DNA from: Pseudomonadota bacterium
Lineage (GTDB): Bacteria; Pseudomonadota; Alphaproteobacteria; Rhizobiales; Xanthobacteraceae
Direction: 5' to 3'
Length of the DNA stretch: 64,000 nt
Assembly (NCBI GenBank): GCA_018242205.1
Contig: JAFECJ010000001.1
Location: 95,735-159,734 of the forward strand
Shown: positions 8,768 to 17,159 of the stretch, in pieces
Layout of the letters: the number at the start of each line of letters is the position of its first letter
Position numbering within the stretch: the first letter of the stretch is position 1
The notes under the pieces: model-generated
The model's database searches: none
Told to the model about the DNA's origin: nothing
What the model saw: only the letters and a program-made list of their open reading frames with translations
Position numbers and translations under genes: made by a program

Positions 8768-10027
8768 TCAGCCCTTGAGGAAGTGCTTTTCGACCTTCGA
8801 GATCGCCCGCGCCGCGTCACGCGATTCCTGCTCGCCGTAGTTTTCGTTCAAATAGAGATTGAACGAGGTGTCACGAATGGCGCGCGCATTCGTCGTCTCG
8901 AAGTCGTCGGCGAGATAAGGTTGGATGTAAGGCCAGTCCCGGACCAGATATTTGTAATCCGGGTTGAGATCGATGCCCTCGGCGCGCACCGCTTCGGCAA
9001 ACTGCGTCTTGGTGCAGGTGATGGCGTCGCGATCGACGATTACCGGATAGAAGAAGGGCGAGTCGGTCGGCGAGAAACGATATGCCGAGCACACGTTCGA
9101 TCCATCCCAGATGCGGGCGACGAAATCGGACACGAAAGCGAGGCGATTGATGATCGTCTTGTTGAGCCGCAGCAGCGAAGCGTAACCGATCGCGCACGAA
9201 ATCTCGTCGGTGTGATGGTTGAGCGCGGGGAAAAGATAAGTCGCCGGGTTGCGGTCGTCGAAATCGTCGCGCCAGCGCGGCTTGCCGCGATCCGAATAGG
9301 CGGCAGCCTTGTTCGCCATGTCGCGGTCGCGCGTGTAAACCACTCCGCCCGACGGGCCGGTGCTGTGCGCTTTGCGGTACATGGTCGAGAACGCCGCGAT
9401 ATCGCCGAAAGTGCCGACCGCGCGGCCGTGCAGCTTGGCGAAATGCGCCTGCGAGCAGTCCTCGAGAACCTTGATGCCATTGGCGCGCGCCGCGTCGACG
9501 ATCTTGTCGATCTCGACCGCCTGCCCGGCTGCATGGACGATGCAGGCGCCGGTCACATTCGGCCCGATACGCTCGACGAACTGTTGAAGACCGACATTGT
9601 AGCTGCCGGGCATCGAATCCATCAGGCGCGGCTTCAGGCCATTGAGAACAATGGCCGCCAGCGTGCCGGGATCGGTGATCGGCGAGACGAGGACTTCGCT
9701 GCCTTTTGGCAATTCGAGCGCCGCCAGCGCCACGTAAAGCGCCGACGTGCCGGTCGCCACCGCGTCGGCATAGCCGCCGCCCATCATGTCGGCGAATGCT
9801 TCGGTGTACAGGTTCTCGAACGGTCCCTGATAACCGGGGTCGATCTTGCGGTCCCGGTAATAGCTCAGGACCTGCTGGACCATGCGGGCTTCGTCATCGC
9901 CGAGGGCGAGCCGCGCCGGCATCGGCGTCTGACGCAGCTTCTCACCGCCATTGATCGCCAGCGGAACCAGTTTCACCGGCCGAGGCGCAGGCGGCGTGAC
10001 CGCTGCCGGATTTGCCTGATCGCTCAT
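8768..10027 (-). CDS. DegT/DnrJ/EryC1/StrS-family PLP aminotransferase
   Basis: A 419-residue sugar aminotransferase-type protein, longer at the N-terminus than most relatives (a proline-rich lead of about 20 residues). ATGTSALYVALAAL forms the cofactor phosphate site, VLEDCSQAH carries the Asp that pairs with the pyridine nitrogen, and Lys219 in STMYRKAHSTGPSGG is the expected Schiff-base lysine. It is the last gene of the minus-strand operon and overlaps the transketolase C-subunit gene by 4 nt, so it is translationally coupled. It could install an amine on a keto-sugar or keto-sugar phosphate made by the preceding genes; the substrate is unknown. Confidence 0.85.
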   Translation of the reverse strand: MSDQANPAAVTPPAPRPVKLVPLAINGGEKLRQTPMPARLALGDDEARMVQQVLSYYRDRKIDPGYQGPFENLYTEAFADMMGGGYADAVATGTSALYVALAALELPKGSEVLVSPITDPGTLAAIVLNGLKPRLMDSMPGSYNVGLQQFVERIGPNVTGACIVHAAGQAVEIDKIVDAARANGIKVLEDCSQAHFAKLHGRAVGTFGDIAAFSTMYRKAHSTGPSGGVVYTRDRDMANKAAAYSDRGKPRWRDDFDDRNPATYLFPALNHHTDEISCAIGYASLLRLNKTIINRLAFVSDFVARIWDGSNVCSAYRFSPTDSPFFYPVIVDRDAITCTKTQFAEAVRAEGIDLNPDYKYLVRDWPYIQPYLADDFETTNARAIRDTSFNLYLNENYGEQESRDAARAISKVEKHFLKG

Positions 10028-10944
10028 GCAGCCCCCACTTTCGCCGAGATCACATCGAAATCGAGCCCATGAGCGGCCAACAGGTCGTCATGGCTGCCGT
10101 AATTGTGGATGAAGGCGTCCTGCAGCGTGAACGTATCGAGACGGCATTTCGCCTGGCTATCCCAGGCTATCTGCTTGGTCTGCGGCGCAAGACCGCCCTG
10201 CGGCGCGTGCTCTTCGACGACGATGACATGGCTGTGCTTATGCAGCGCTTCTTCGATGCCCTTGCGGTCGAGCGGCTTGAGCGTGTGACAGGACACGACC
10301 GACACCGACTTGCCCTTGGCCTCGAGCTGCTCGGCGAGCTTCATCGCCTTCTGCATGATGACGCCGTAGGTGAGAATGCAGACATCGGTTCCGCGCTTGA
10401 TGTAGCGCAGCTTGCCGAACTGCCACGGGTCGACCGCCTTGTCGGTGTAGTTCGGTTCGCCGGCCTTGCCGAGGCGCAGGTAGATCGGACCGATCTTCTG
10501 CGTGGCGCAGTAGCGAGTCGCTTCGGTGCATTCGGCCGGATCGCAAGGCGCGATGATCTGCATGTTCGGGATCGCGCCGGCGACCGCGATGTCTTCCTGC
10601 GTGTGATGCGTGCCGCCGAGCGTCGAATAGATGACGCCCGCGCCCATGCCGACCACCGTCACCGGCAGGTTCTGATAACAAAGGTCGTCGCGCACCATCT
10701 CGAACGGACGATAGAGCGAGAAGGTCGCGATCGTATAAGCGAAGGGCTGGCAGCCCTTCAGCGCCAGGCCAGCGCAAATGCCGATCATGCTCTGCTCGGC
10801 CACGCCGACATTGATGAAGCGCTCGGGAAATTCCTGGCTGAACTTCGCCATGCTGCCAGCGGGCGAAATATCGGCCACGACGATATAGACGTCGGGATTT
10901 TCCGTCGCCGACTTGTAAAGCGTCTCTGCGAAAGTGTTCCTCAT
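10024..10944 (-). CDS. Transketolase, C-terminal (pyrimidine-binding) subunit
   Basis: A 306-residue protein equal to the middle and C-terminal domains of transketolase. MRNTFAETLYKSATENPDVYIVVADIS, the pyrimidine-binding stretch INVGVAEQSMIGICAGLALKG with its Glu for TPP activation, and YLRLGKAGEPN are characteristic. With the 277-residue partner encoded just upstream (4-nt overlap) it would form a split, thiamine-diphosphate-dependent enzyme moving two-carbon ketol units. Split transketolases are common in bacteria, including in specialised sugar loci. A dedicated source of sedoheptulose 7-phosphate, or of another ketose, is the inferred job. Confidence 0.88.
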   Translation of the reverse strand: MRNTFAETLYKSATENPDVYIVVADISPAGSMAKFSQEFPERFINVGVAEQSMIGICAGLALKGCQPFAYTIATFSLYRPFEMVRDDLCYQNLPVTVVGMGAGVIYSTLGGTHHTQEDIAVAGAIPNMQIIAPCDPAECTEATRYCATQKIGPIYLRLGKAGEPNYTDKAVDPWQFGKLRYIKRGTDVCILTYGVIMQKAMKLAEQLEAKGKSVSVVSCHTLKPLDRKGIEEALHKHSHVIVVEEHAPQGGLAPQTKQIAWDSQAKCRLDTFTLQDAFIHNYGSHDDLLAAHGLDFDVISAKVGAA

Positions 10945-11774
10945 CCGGCGGCCTTTTCCAGTTCGGCGACGCCCTGCTTGTATTCCTGCGGATTAGGCGA
11001 CCGATAGTGCCAGATCGGCACGTTCTCCATGTAGCTGATGCCCTTGCCCTTCACGGTCTTGGCGCAGACCATGAGAGGCTTGTCACCGCGCCGCGAAGTC
11101 ACCGCCTGGAAGATCGCGGCCGAATTGTGGCCGTCCACTTCGGCGGTCTCCCAACCGAAAGCGCGATACTTCTCTGCTAGCGGATAGAACGACGGGTGTG
11201 TCTGCGAGGTGCGGCCGAGGCTCTGAAAGTCGTTGTTGTCGACAAAGGCGACGAGGTTCGAGCAACCGAGCGACGACGCCATCATGGTCGCTTCCCAGGT
11301 CGAGCCTTCCTGCACTTCACCATCGCTGAGCACGACGTAGATGGTGCCGCCCGTCTTGCGGCCCTTTTCGGCGAGCGCCATGCCGACCGACATCGACAGG
11401 CCGTGGCCGAGCGAGCCGGTCGAGGCTTCGATGCCCGGATTGCCGTAATCGGGATGGCAACCCAGGATACCTTCCGGCTTGCAGTACAGATCCATGTCCT
11501 TGCGGGTCAGAACGCCCATATCCTCTAGGATGGCGTACTGGATCATGCAGCCGTGCCCCTTCGACATCACGAAGGTGTCGGGCGACTTGCCGGCGGCGTC
11601 GCGGCGCATCAGGCCGTAGTAAATGCAGTCGACGATCTCGGTGCACGAATAAGCCGAGCCGATATGCAACGCCTGCACCTGCTGCGACACATCCAGAATG
11701 CGCTTGCGGAATTTCACGCAGCGGGCGCGGGCCTGGTCGGCGTCGAAAAAGTTACGGGGGGCCATCGTATTCAT
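10941..11774 (-). CDS. Transketolase, N-terminal (TPP diphosphate-binding) subunit
   Basis: A 277-residue protein with the diphosphate-binding half of transketolase. GSLGHGLSMSVGMALA and SDGEVQEGSTWEA followed by VDNNDFQS form the GDG-x-NN thiamine-diphosphate and metal signature, and MSKGHG is the conserved catalytic-histidine loop. ATG 11774 is chosen (GGA 7 nt upstream); a TTG 21 nt further up and an ATG at 11765 are alternatives. It overlaps the C-subunit gene by 4 nt. It sits 61 nt below a methyltransferase gene within a run of sugar-nucleotide genes. Confidence 0.88.
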   Translation of the reverse strand: MNTMAPRNFFDADQARARCVKFRKRILDVSQQVQALHIGSAYSCTEIVDCIYYGLMRRDAAGKSPDTFVMSKGHGCMIQYAILEDMGVLTRKDMDLYCKPEGILGCHPDYGNPGIEASTGSLGHGLSMSVGMALAEKGRKTGGTIYVVLSDGEVQEGSTWEATMMASSLGCSNLVAFVDNNDFQSLGRTSQTHPSFYPLAEKYRAFGWETAEVDGHNSAAIFQAVTSRRGDKPLMVCAKTVKGKGISYMENVPIWHYRSPNPQEYKQGVAELEKAAG

Positions 11775-11835
11775 TGTTTGATCCAGACGGTGCAATTCAG
11801 TTTCGAACGCCTAAAAACAGGCCAGTTTTAGGGAT

Positions 11836-12492
11836 TCATTCGATGATCGTCCAGTCATAATCGCCCGTGTAACCGGCCTCCTGAAACAATTTCCGCCACC
11901 CGTCCGGGTAGTCGTGAAACTTGGCCGTGAGGACCCATTCCTCGAACACGGCCTTTTGTTCCGGGGTCCGGTAGGAGTCGACCTGCACGAAGCCACGCCC
12001 GGGAGCCAGGCGTTCCATCTCACGCAACGCCGTGATCAGCTCAGCGCGCTCGAGATTGTGCAGCGTATTGAGCGAAATCACCGCCTTGAAGCTGCCGTCG
12101 GGAAACGGCAAACGCACGGCATTGCCGAGGTGCAGACGGCCGACGACCTCCGGTTCGCAATGCATCATCGCGTATTCGGAGACGTCGAGACCGAACACTT
12201 CGAGGCCCGGGCAGACCTTCAGGAGATCCTTGACCAGGAAGCCCTTGGCGCAACCGACATCGAGCACGCGGTCGCCAGCCTTGAGGTCGAAATGCTTGAC
12301 GATGTCTTCCGCGACCGGGATCCAGCGTCCGTCATACCGGTAGCCGCCATAGCCGTACTCGCGCGGCCCGTCGAAATAGATCTGGCCGTATTCGCGGGAG
12401 ATGCGGATGTGCTCTTCGGTCTTGGCTGTGGCGCGCGCATTCACGTTGCGCTTGCCGCGCGGCAGCTTGGCGAGCAAATGGACTTCGTTCAT
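11836..12492 (-). CDS. Class I SAM-dependent methyltransferase
   Basis: A 218-residue cytoplasmic methyltransferase. Motif I is VLDVGCAKGFLVKDL (AdoMet glycine loop), followed by FGLDVSEYAM for the acidic ribose-binding position and FKAVISLNTLHN as motif IV-like strand. The tyrosine-rich lead REYGQIYFDGPREYGYGGYRYDGRW is distinctive. ATG 12492 overlaps the stop of the upstream epimerase gene by 4 nt. Given the context it may O- or N-methylate a nucleotide sugar or the growing glycan; the acceptor cannot be read. Confidence 0.8.
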   Translation of the reverse strand: MNEVHLLAKLPRGKRNVNARATAKTEEHIRISREYGQIYFDGPREYGYGGYRYDGRWIPVAEDIVKHFDLKAGDRVLDVGCAKGFLVKDLLKVCPGLEVFGLDVSEYAMMHCEPEVVGRLHLGNAVRLPFPDGSFKAVISLNTLHNLERAELITALREMERLAPGRGFVQVDSYRTPEQKAVFEEWVLTAKFHDYPDGWRKLFQEAGYTGDYDWTIIE

Positions 12493-13370
12493 GCCTTGGC
12501 TCCTTGATCTGCGCTTGCCGCCCGCTTCAACCCTTCGTCGAGGGGCGTATAGCTGAAACGCGGAAATGCTTTCAGGCAATTTGTGACGTCGAAATGACGG
12601 TGCGTAATCGGATTCTGGCGAGCGGTCGGCACGATATCGCTCTTCTGGCCGGACAGCGCGACAGTCTTTTCCGCGATAGCGCGGAACGACGTCGACACCC
12701 CGGTCGCGATGTTGAGCACGCCGCGGCTGCGGTGGCTCAGCACCAGCTTGATCAAGCTCGCGACGTCGTCGATGAATACGTGGTCGCGCTGTTCTTCGCC
12801 GTTGCCGAACAGCGTAATCGCCTCGCCTTTCGCGGCCATCCGGCGGAAGCGATTGGGGCCATAGCCGTTGTGCGGGTCGCTCGCGCCGTACAGCAAACTC
12901 GGGCGGACAATGGCGAGCGGCGCCTTGATCTCGTTCTTCAGGACCAGTTCGCGCGCGGCATGCATCATGCCGTGCATTGTCGAGGGCTGGCAGTACGAGC
13001 GTTCGTTCACCGGGTTGGCATCGTCGGCATAGACCGAGTCCGACGAGACATAAACGACATGCGCCGGCGCTTTCGCCGACACGCCTTTGACGAAGGCTTC
13101 GGCCATACGCAGGTTCTGCATCAGCGCCGCGGCGTTGCGCGCGGGCGCGGTGGCGGACACGAAGACGACGCTGTCGCCCTCGTTCACGCGCGCCGCGAGT
13201 TTCGTGGCGGCGTCGTCCGCAAGCAGGTCGACATCCTTGCGCGTCAGCGAAACGACCGATACGCCCTGCGCCGACAAGTGGGCGGTCAGACCATTGCCGA
13301 CAAAGCCGCCACCGCCCATCACGACGACGCGCTTCGGCAGGGACGGCGCTTGGTTGAGATGTTCGAGCAT
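12489..13370 (-). CDS. NAD-dependent epimerase/dehydratase (SDR), paralogue of the 1162 gene
   Basis: A 293-residue extended SDR with GGGGFVG near residue 19 and VYVSS at 106-110. As in the 1162-2052 paralogue, the catalytic YxxxK is replaced, here by His133-Gly-Met-Met-His137. The two proteins share long blocks (PAHVVYVSSD, RPSLLYGA.DPHNGYGPNRFRR, RDHVFIDDV, LNIATG) and are clearly a duplicated pair on opposite strands. It sits one nucleotide from the dehydrogenase-like gene above it and overlaps the methyltransferase gene below it, inside the operon. It probably acts on an NDP-sugar; the altered catalytic pair makes the chemistry uncertain. Confidence 0.75.
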   Translation of the reverse strand: MLEHLNQAPSLPKRVVVMGGGGFVGNGLTAHLSAQGVSVVSLTRKDVDLLADDAATKLAARVNEGDSVVFVSATAPARNAAALMQNLRMAEAFVKGVSAKAPAHVVYVSSDSVYADDANPVNERSYCQPSTMHGMMHAARELVLKNEIKAPLAIVRPSLLYGASDPHNGYGPNRFRRMAAKGEAITLFGNGEEQRDHVFIDDVASLIKLVLSHRSRGVLNIATGVSTSFRAIAEKTVALSGQKSDIVPTARQNPITHRHFDVTNCLKAFPRFSYTPLDEGLKRAASADQGAKA

Positions 13371-13371
13371 G

Positions 13372-14655
13372 TCAGGCCCCTGCCCGCTCGGGCTTGCCGA
13401 GCACGAAATGGGCGATGCCGGCCGCGCGCAGCGCCGGGCCGTCGAGCACGCCGAACGGGTCGATGACGATATTGCCGGCCATCGCCGCTGCAATGTCCGC
13501 CGCGCGCAGTTCGCGGAACTGCGGCCACGGCGTCATGACGATGAGCGCGTCGGCGCCGCGCGCGACATCGAGTGCGCTCGGCACCGCTGTCACCTTTGGA
13601 TGCGCCGCGGCCGACGCCGGCACCACCGGGTCATAGACCGTGATCGGCCACGGATGCAGGTTCTCGATCAGCGCCAGCGACGGCGAATTCTTGGTCGAGT
13701 GCGTATTCTCTTTATAGGCCAGCCCGAGAAGGCCGAGCTTCGCATCCGGCTTGCGGCTGAAAACCTCGCGATGAACCATGCGCAACGCCCAATCGCGCCG
13801 GTGCTTGCTGTTCGTGAGATAGGCCGCGATGACGGAGGCCTCGCTGCCGCACTGTTCGGACAGCCGCAACACGGTGGCCAGGTCGCGTTCGAGGTTGCCG
13901 CCGGCGATGCCGAGACCGGGCGCCAGATAGCTGTAGGCGCCGATACGCCGGTCGAGCTTCAGCGCCGGCGCGATTTCGCTCCAGTCGGCCCCGATGCGCT
14001 CGGACAGTTCGGCAAGCGTGTTGGCCACCGTCACCGACGCGACCAGGCAGCAATTGATGGCGATCTTGGCCAGCTCCGCGCTCTCGTACAGCATCGGCAG
14101 CAGCGGACAGCCGAACGCACCCAAAACCTTGGCATAGGATGCCGGCAGCGGTTGTGACGGATCGGCGCAGCCGATGATGAAACGCTCCGGCTTGGTCGCG
14201 CGTTCGACGGCGCGGCCGAAAACCAGCGTCTCGACCTGATAGTAAAGCCGCTCGGCCGGCAGCGGCAGCTTGCGCGTGAAGCCGGGCGGCACCTGGCACA
14301 GGATGATCAGCAGCGCATTCGGGTTGAGCGCGGCGATGACGCTCTCGATCGATTTGGCAATGCCGGACAAATCGCTCTGCCCGCGATCGTCGGTCGGCAC
14401 GTCGGTCGAGATATAGACCATCTCGCACTGGGCGAGATCGGCCAATTTGTCGGTGAAGCTGAGATTGCCCGCGAATTCGCGCGCCATGTCGTCGAGATCG
14501 GGCTCGACGACGGGCAGCATGCCGGCATTGATATTACGCACGCGCTCGCTGTCGCCATCGTAGCCGACGACGCGAATGCCCTTCGATGCTGTGCCGACAG
14601 CCGACACCAAGCCGAGATGGGTCAATCCGGCAAATCCGACGACAGGCCCACTCAT
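13372..14655 (-). CDS. UDP-glucose/GDP-mannose dehydrogenase homologue lacking the catalytic cysteine
   Basis: A 427-residue protein with the three-domain architecture of nucleotide-sugar 6-dehydrogenases: an N-terminal Rossmann domain (GFAGLTHLGLVSAV), the central helix ESAELAKIAINCCLV, and a C-terminal UDP-binding domain (LGLLGLAYKENTHSTKNSPSLAL). The family's active-site loop G-F-G-G-S-C-F-P-K-D is replaced by GLGIAGGNLERD (residues 247-258), so both the nucleophilic Cys and its Lys partner are missing. It cannot perform the usual two-step oxidation to a uronate by the known mechanism. It overlaps the Gfo/Idh/MocA gene by 4 nt. A simple redox step, epimerisation or non-catalytic role is possible. 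Confidence 0.75.
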   Translation of the reverse strand: MSGPVVGFAGLTHLGLVSAVGTASKGIRVVGYDGDSERVRNINAGMLPVVEPDLDDMAREFAGNLSFTDKLADLAQCEMVYISTDVPTDDRGQSDLSGIAKSIESVIAALNPNALLIILCQVPPGFTRKLPLPAERLYYQVETLVFGRAVERATKPERFIIGCADPSQPLPASYAKVLGAFGCPLLPMLYESAELAKIAINCCLVASVTVANTLAELSERIGADWSEIAPALKLDRRIGAYSYLAPGLGIAGGNLERDLATVLRLSEQCGSEASVIAAYLTNSKHRRDWALRMVHREVFSRKPDAKLGLLGLAYKENTHSTKNSPSLALIENLHPWPITVYDPVVPASAAAHPKVTAVPSALDVARGADALIVMTPWPQFRELRAADIAAAMAGNIVIDPFGVLDGPALRAAGIAHFVLGKPERAGA

Positions 14656-15584
14656 GAATTCACCTCGCGCACCGCGACGTCGCTGAGATTGCGCAGCATG
14701 CGGTTGAGCCAAATGTCGTTCGACAGGTCCGCCGGCTTGCCCGCCGCGCACAGCGCCTTGAAGTGCTCGTACTCGATAGCCCAGGTCGGATCGTCCTGGA
14801 CAAGTGTCACGCTGTCCTCCGGCGGACGTCCGCTCGGCAGAATGCGGGTGCGCAGGGTAAAGGTGGACGGCCCCCATTTGCACAGCGAGGAAATGTGCGC
14901 CGAACCCTTCTCCGCGAAGATGTCGCAAGTGAAGTGGTTACGCCAGCTCAGGAGCGTCATTTCCAGTTCGATCTGCGGCGACACACCCCTGGAGCCGAGC
15001 ACGACATGATCCGGCGCGCGGTTCTCGAAGGCATTGCTGGCGATGACCTCGAACGTCTCGCCGATGTCGCCGAACCAGAAGCGCAGCGTATCGAACAAAT
15101 GCGAGCCGAGATCGGGCAGCACGCCGGCGCCCTGATCGCGCCAGACCGAGTCGCGCACCAGCCGCGCGGTGCCATTGCCGTAGAACATCCGGCAGCGATA
15201 GATCTTGCCGAGCTTGCCGGAGGCAATGGCGTCGCGCATCGCCACGAAATGCGGCTCAAAGCGATGATTGTAGGCGGTATAGCAGATCGCCTTGTTCTGC
15301 CGCGCAATCGCCTGCAGACGCCCGAGCTCGGCGTCGCCCTCGGCCCATAGCGGCTTCTCGACCAGCACATGCTTGCCGTGCCCAAGCAGATACTCGAGCA
15401 TCGCCACCTTGGGCTCATCCGGAATGCAGCACAGCGCCGCGTCGTAATCGCCCAGCGGCACGTCCTCGACGCGCTTGTACTGGGCTTCGGCATTGACGGG
15501 GTCGACCGACGCCACGAAATCCGCGCCAGCGACGCGCCGACGCTTGTAACCCTGGACGCCAAGGCCGGCGACGATGACACGCAT
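14652..15584 (-). CDS. Gfo/Idh/MocA-family NAD(P)-dependent oxidoreductase
   Basis: A 310-residue oxidoreductase with N-terminal dinucleotide-binding motif VIVAGLGVQGYKRR and the family signature HVLVEKPL around residue 75, whose Lys is catalytic. DLGSHLFDTLRFWFG around residue 160 is the conserved active-site helix with the His found in sugar dehydrogenases. Members oxidise or reduce a ring or keto carbon of sugars or NDP-sugars. It begins 15 nt after the kinase/nucleotidyltransferase gene and overlaps the dehydrogenase-like gene. A 3-keto sugar intermediate for the downstream aminotransferase is a reasonable inference. Confidence 0.85.
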   Translation of the reverse strand: MRVIVAGLGVQGYKRRRVAGADFVASVDPVNAEAQYKRVEDVPLGDYDAALCCIPDEPKVAMLEYLLGHGKHVLVEKPLWAEGDAELGRLQAIARQNKAICYTAYNHRFEPHFVAMRDAIASGKLGKIYRCRMFYGNGTARLVRDSVWRDQGAGVLPDLGSHLFDTLRFWFGDIGETFEVIASNAFENRAPDHVVLGSRGVSPQIELEMTLLSWRNHFTCDIFAEKGSAHISSLCKWGPSTFTLRTRILPSGRPPEDSVTLVQDDPTWAIEYEHFKALCAAGKPADLSNDIWLNRMLRNLSDVAVREVNS

Positions 15585-15599
15585 TTCGTTTCGCCTGCT

Positions 15600-17159
15600 T
15601 TATTCGAAGCGGGCGCGTTTTTCGACGGTGTCGATTTTCTTCAGCACCTGGGCGGGACCGATCGGCAGGTTGCCGTCGGCCTCGCACTCCAGCGCCGCGG
15701 AAATCGATCCGAGAATGGACGCGGCCACTTCCGACTTGTCCACCAGCATCGACAAGGTCGCGTAAGCGAGCAGCGCGTCGCCGGCACCGACCGCGTCGAC
15801 CACGCGATCGACGAAGCTGTCGACCACGAAGAAGGTCCGCGGATCGGCTTCCTTGCCAGCCCGGCAGGTCAGGATGCCGCGATCGCCGAGCTTGAGAATG
15901 ACGGTTTTGCAATCCGCATCTTCATGCAGCCGGGCGGCGAGCGGGCGCACGCCAGTGTCCTGATCGGCCAGCGAGAAGCGCGCCTCGCGCTCGTTCGGCG
16001 TCAGCAGGTCGAAGCCCTTGAACTCGAGGATGTTGCCCCAGCGGCTCGCGACCTGGCTGTCGGCGACGCGGAAGACGCCGTCCGGGATAGCCGCCGTCAG
16101 GTCAGGAATCGTGCGGCGGTTGAAGATGCCATGGCGGAAGTCGGAGAACACAACCGCTTCCGCCTTCACACTGCGCAGGTTCTTGATGATGGTCTCGGCC
16201 TGGCTGTCGGTGATGCTGCGGTTGTCGATGGTGTCGACCTTGAGCAGACGGTAGTCGCCGCAGACGAAGGCATTCTTGTGCGTGGTCGGCCGGGCGTTAT
16301 CGATGATCGGCAACACTTCGATGCCGTCTTCCCTGAGACCCTCCAGCACGAAGTCCTTGAGCGGGTCGTTGCCGAGCACGGTCGAGAACGTCACCTTGGC
16401 GCCGGCGGCGCGAAGATGCTTGGCGACGATCGCGGCGCCGCCGATGAAATCGACGCGGTTGTCATAGCGCACGCTCGGCGTCGGCGTCTTGGTCATGCCA
16501 CCGATCATCGTGGTGTAGGTCAGGCTGTCGACGATAGTGTCGCCGACGACATGAACGGTCCGGCCTTCGAACTTCTCGATGATGCCGCGCAGCTTGTCGA
16601 AGGACAGGCCTTCGGCTTCCATGAGCGCCAACAGCTTCTCGACGGCGATGTCCGGCGGACCCTGCTCGATCAGGTGCGAGGACGAATAGACGACGTCACC
16701 CGGGGTGAACAGGATGTCGCCGCCATAAGCCTTGAGTGTATCGATTTCCTGCTGGGTCTTCGGATGAATCTTGTCGCCGCCGCCGTATTCATAGCCCTTG
16801 GCGAAGTAGTCGGGCTGCAGGCGTGAAATATGCTCGATCGGCGTCGGGTTTGGATCGACGATGACATAGTCGACCATTTCCAGTGCCGCGAGATTGAGCG
16901 CGCGCAGGTCTTCCGGCACGAAGGGCCGGTATTGGGCCTTGCTGATATGCGCATCGGCCGTGAGGCTGGCGATGAGGAGGTCGGCCTTGTCCTTGGCGTA
17001 CAACAAGTGACGGATATGGCCCGGGTGCACGAGATCGAAAACACCGTGGCACATCACGACGGTCTGCTGGCGCGGACGCGGTCCAAGCGCAGCACACAAC
17101 TCGTCGATCGTCTTTACCTTGCGGCGATAGTCACCGGCCGTACGTGGCGTCATCAACAT
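15600..17159 (-). CDS. HldE-like bifunctional protein with reversed domain order (nucleotidyltransferase then PfkB kinase)
   Basis: A 519-residue protein joining the two activities of heptose activation. The cytidylyltransferase-like domain is first: HGVFDLVHPGHIRHL at about residues 38-52 contains the HxGH nucleotidyl-transfer motif. The PfkB/ribokinase-type sugar kinase follows, ending with DAVGAGDALLAY near residues 455-466, the anion-hole and catalytic Asp. In classical HldE the kinase is N-terminal and the transferase C-terminal. It would phosphorylate D-glycero-heptose 7-phosphate at C1 and later attach a nucleotide after GmhB acts. Its ATG shares one base with the upstream gene's stop (TGATG). 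Heptose specificity is inferred from gmhA and gmhB at 1-1124. Confidence 0.8.
   Translation of the reverse strand: MLMTPRTAGDYRRKVKTIDELCAALGPRPRQQTVVMCHGVFDLVHPGHIRHLLYAKDKADLLIASLTADAHISKAQYRPFVPEDLRALNLAALEMVDYVIVDPNPTPIEHISRLQPDYFAKGYEYGGGDKIHPKTQQEIDTLKAYGGDILFTPGDVVYSSSHLIEQGPPDIAVEKLLALMEAEGLSFDKLRGIIEKFEGRTVHVVGDTIVDSLTYTTMIGGMTKTPTPSVRYDNRVDFIGGAAIVAKHLRAAGAKVTFSTVLGNDPLKDFVLEGLREDGIEVLPIIDNARPTTHKNAFVCGDYRLLKVDTIDNRSITDSQAETIIKNLRSVKAEAVVFSDFRHGIFNRRTIPDLTAAIPDGVFRVADSQVASRWGNILEFKGFDLLTPNEREARFSLADQDTGVRPLAARLHEDADCKTVILKLGDRGILTCRAGKEADPRTFFVVDSFVDRVVDAVGAGDALLAYATLSMLVDKSEVAASILGSISAALECEADGNLPIGPAQVLKKIDTVEKRARFE

Noticed and set aside
15369..16826. 485-codon plus-strand frame opposite the HldE-like gene
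   Set aside because: The sense strand carries intact HxGH and GAGD motifs, so this is a codon-bias shadow.
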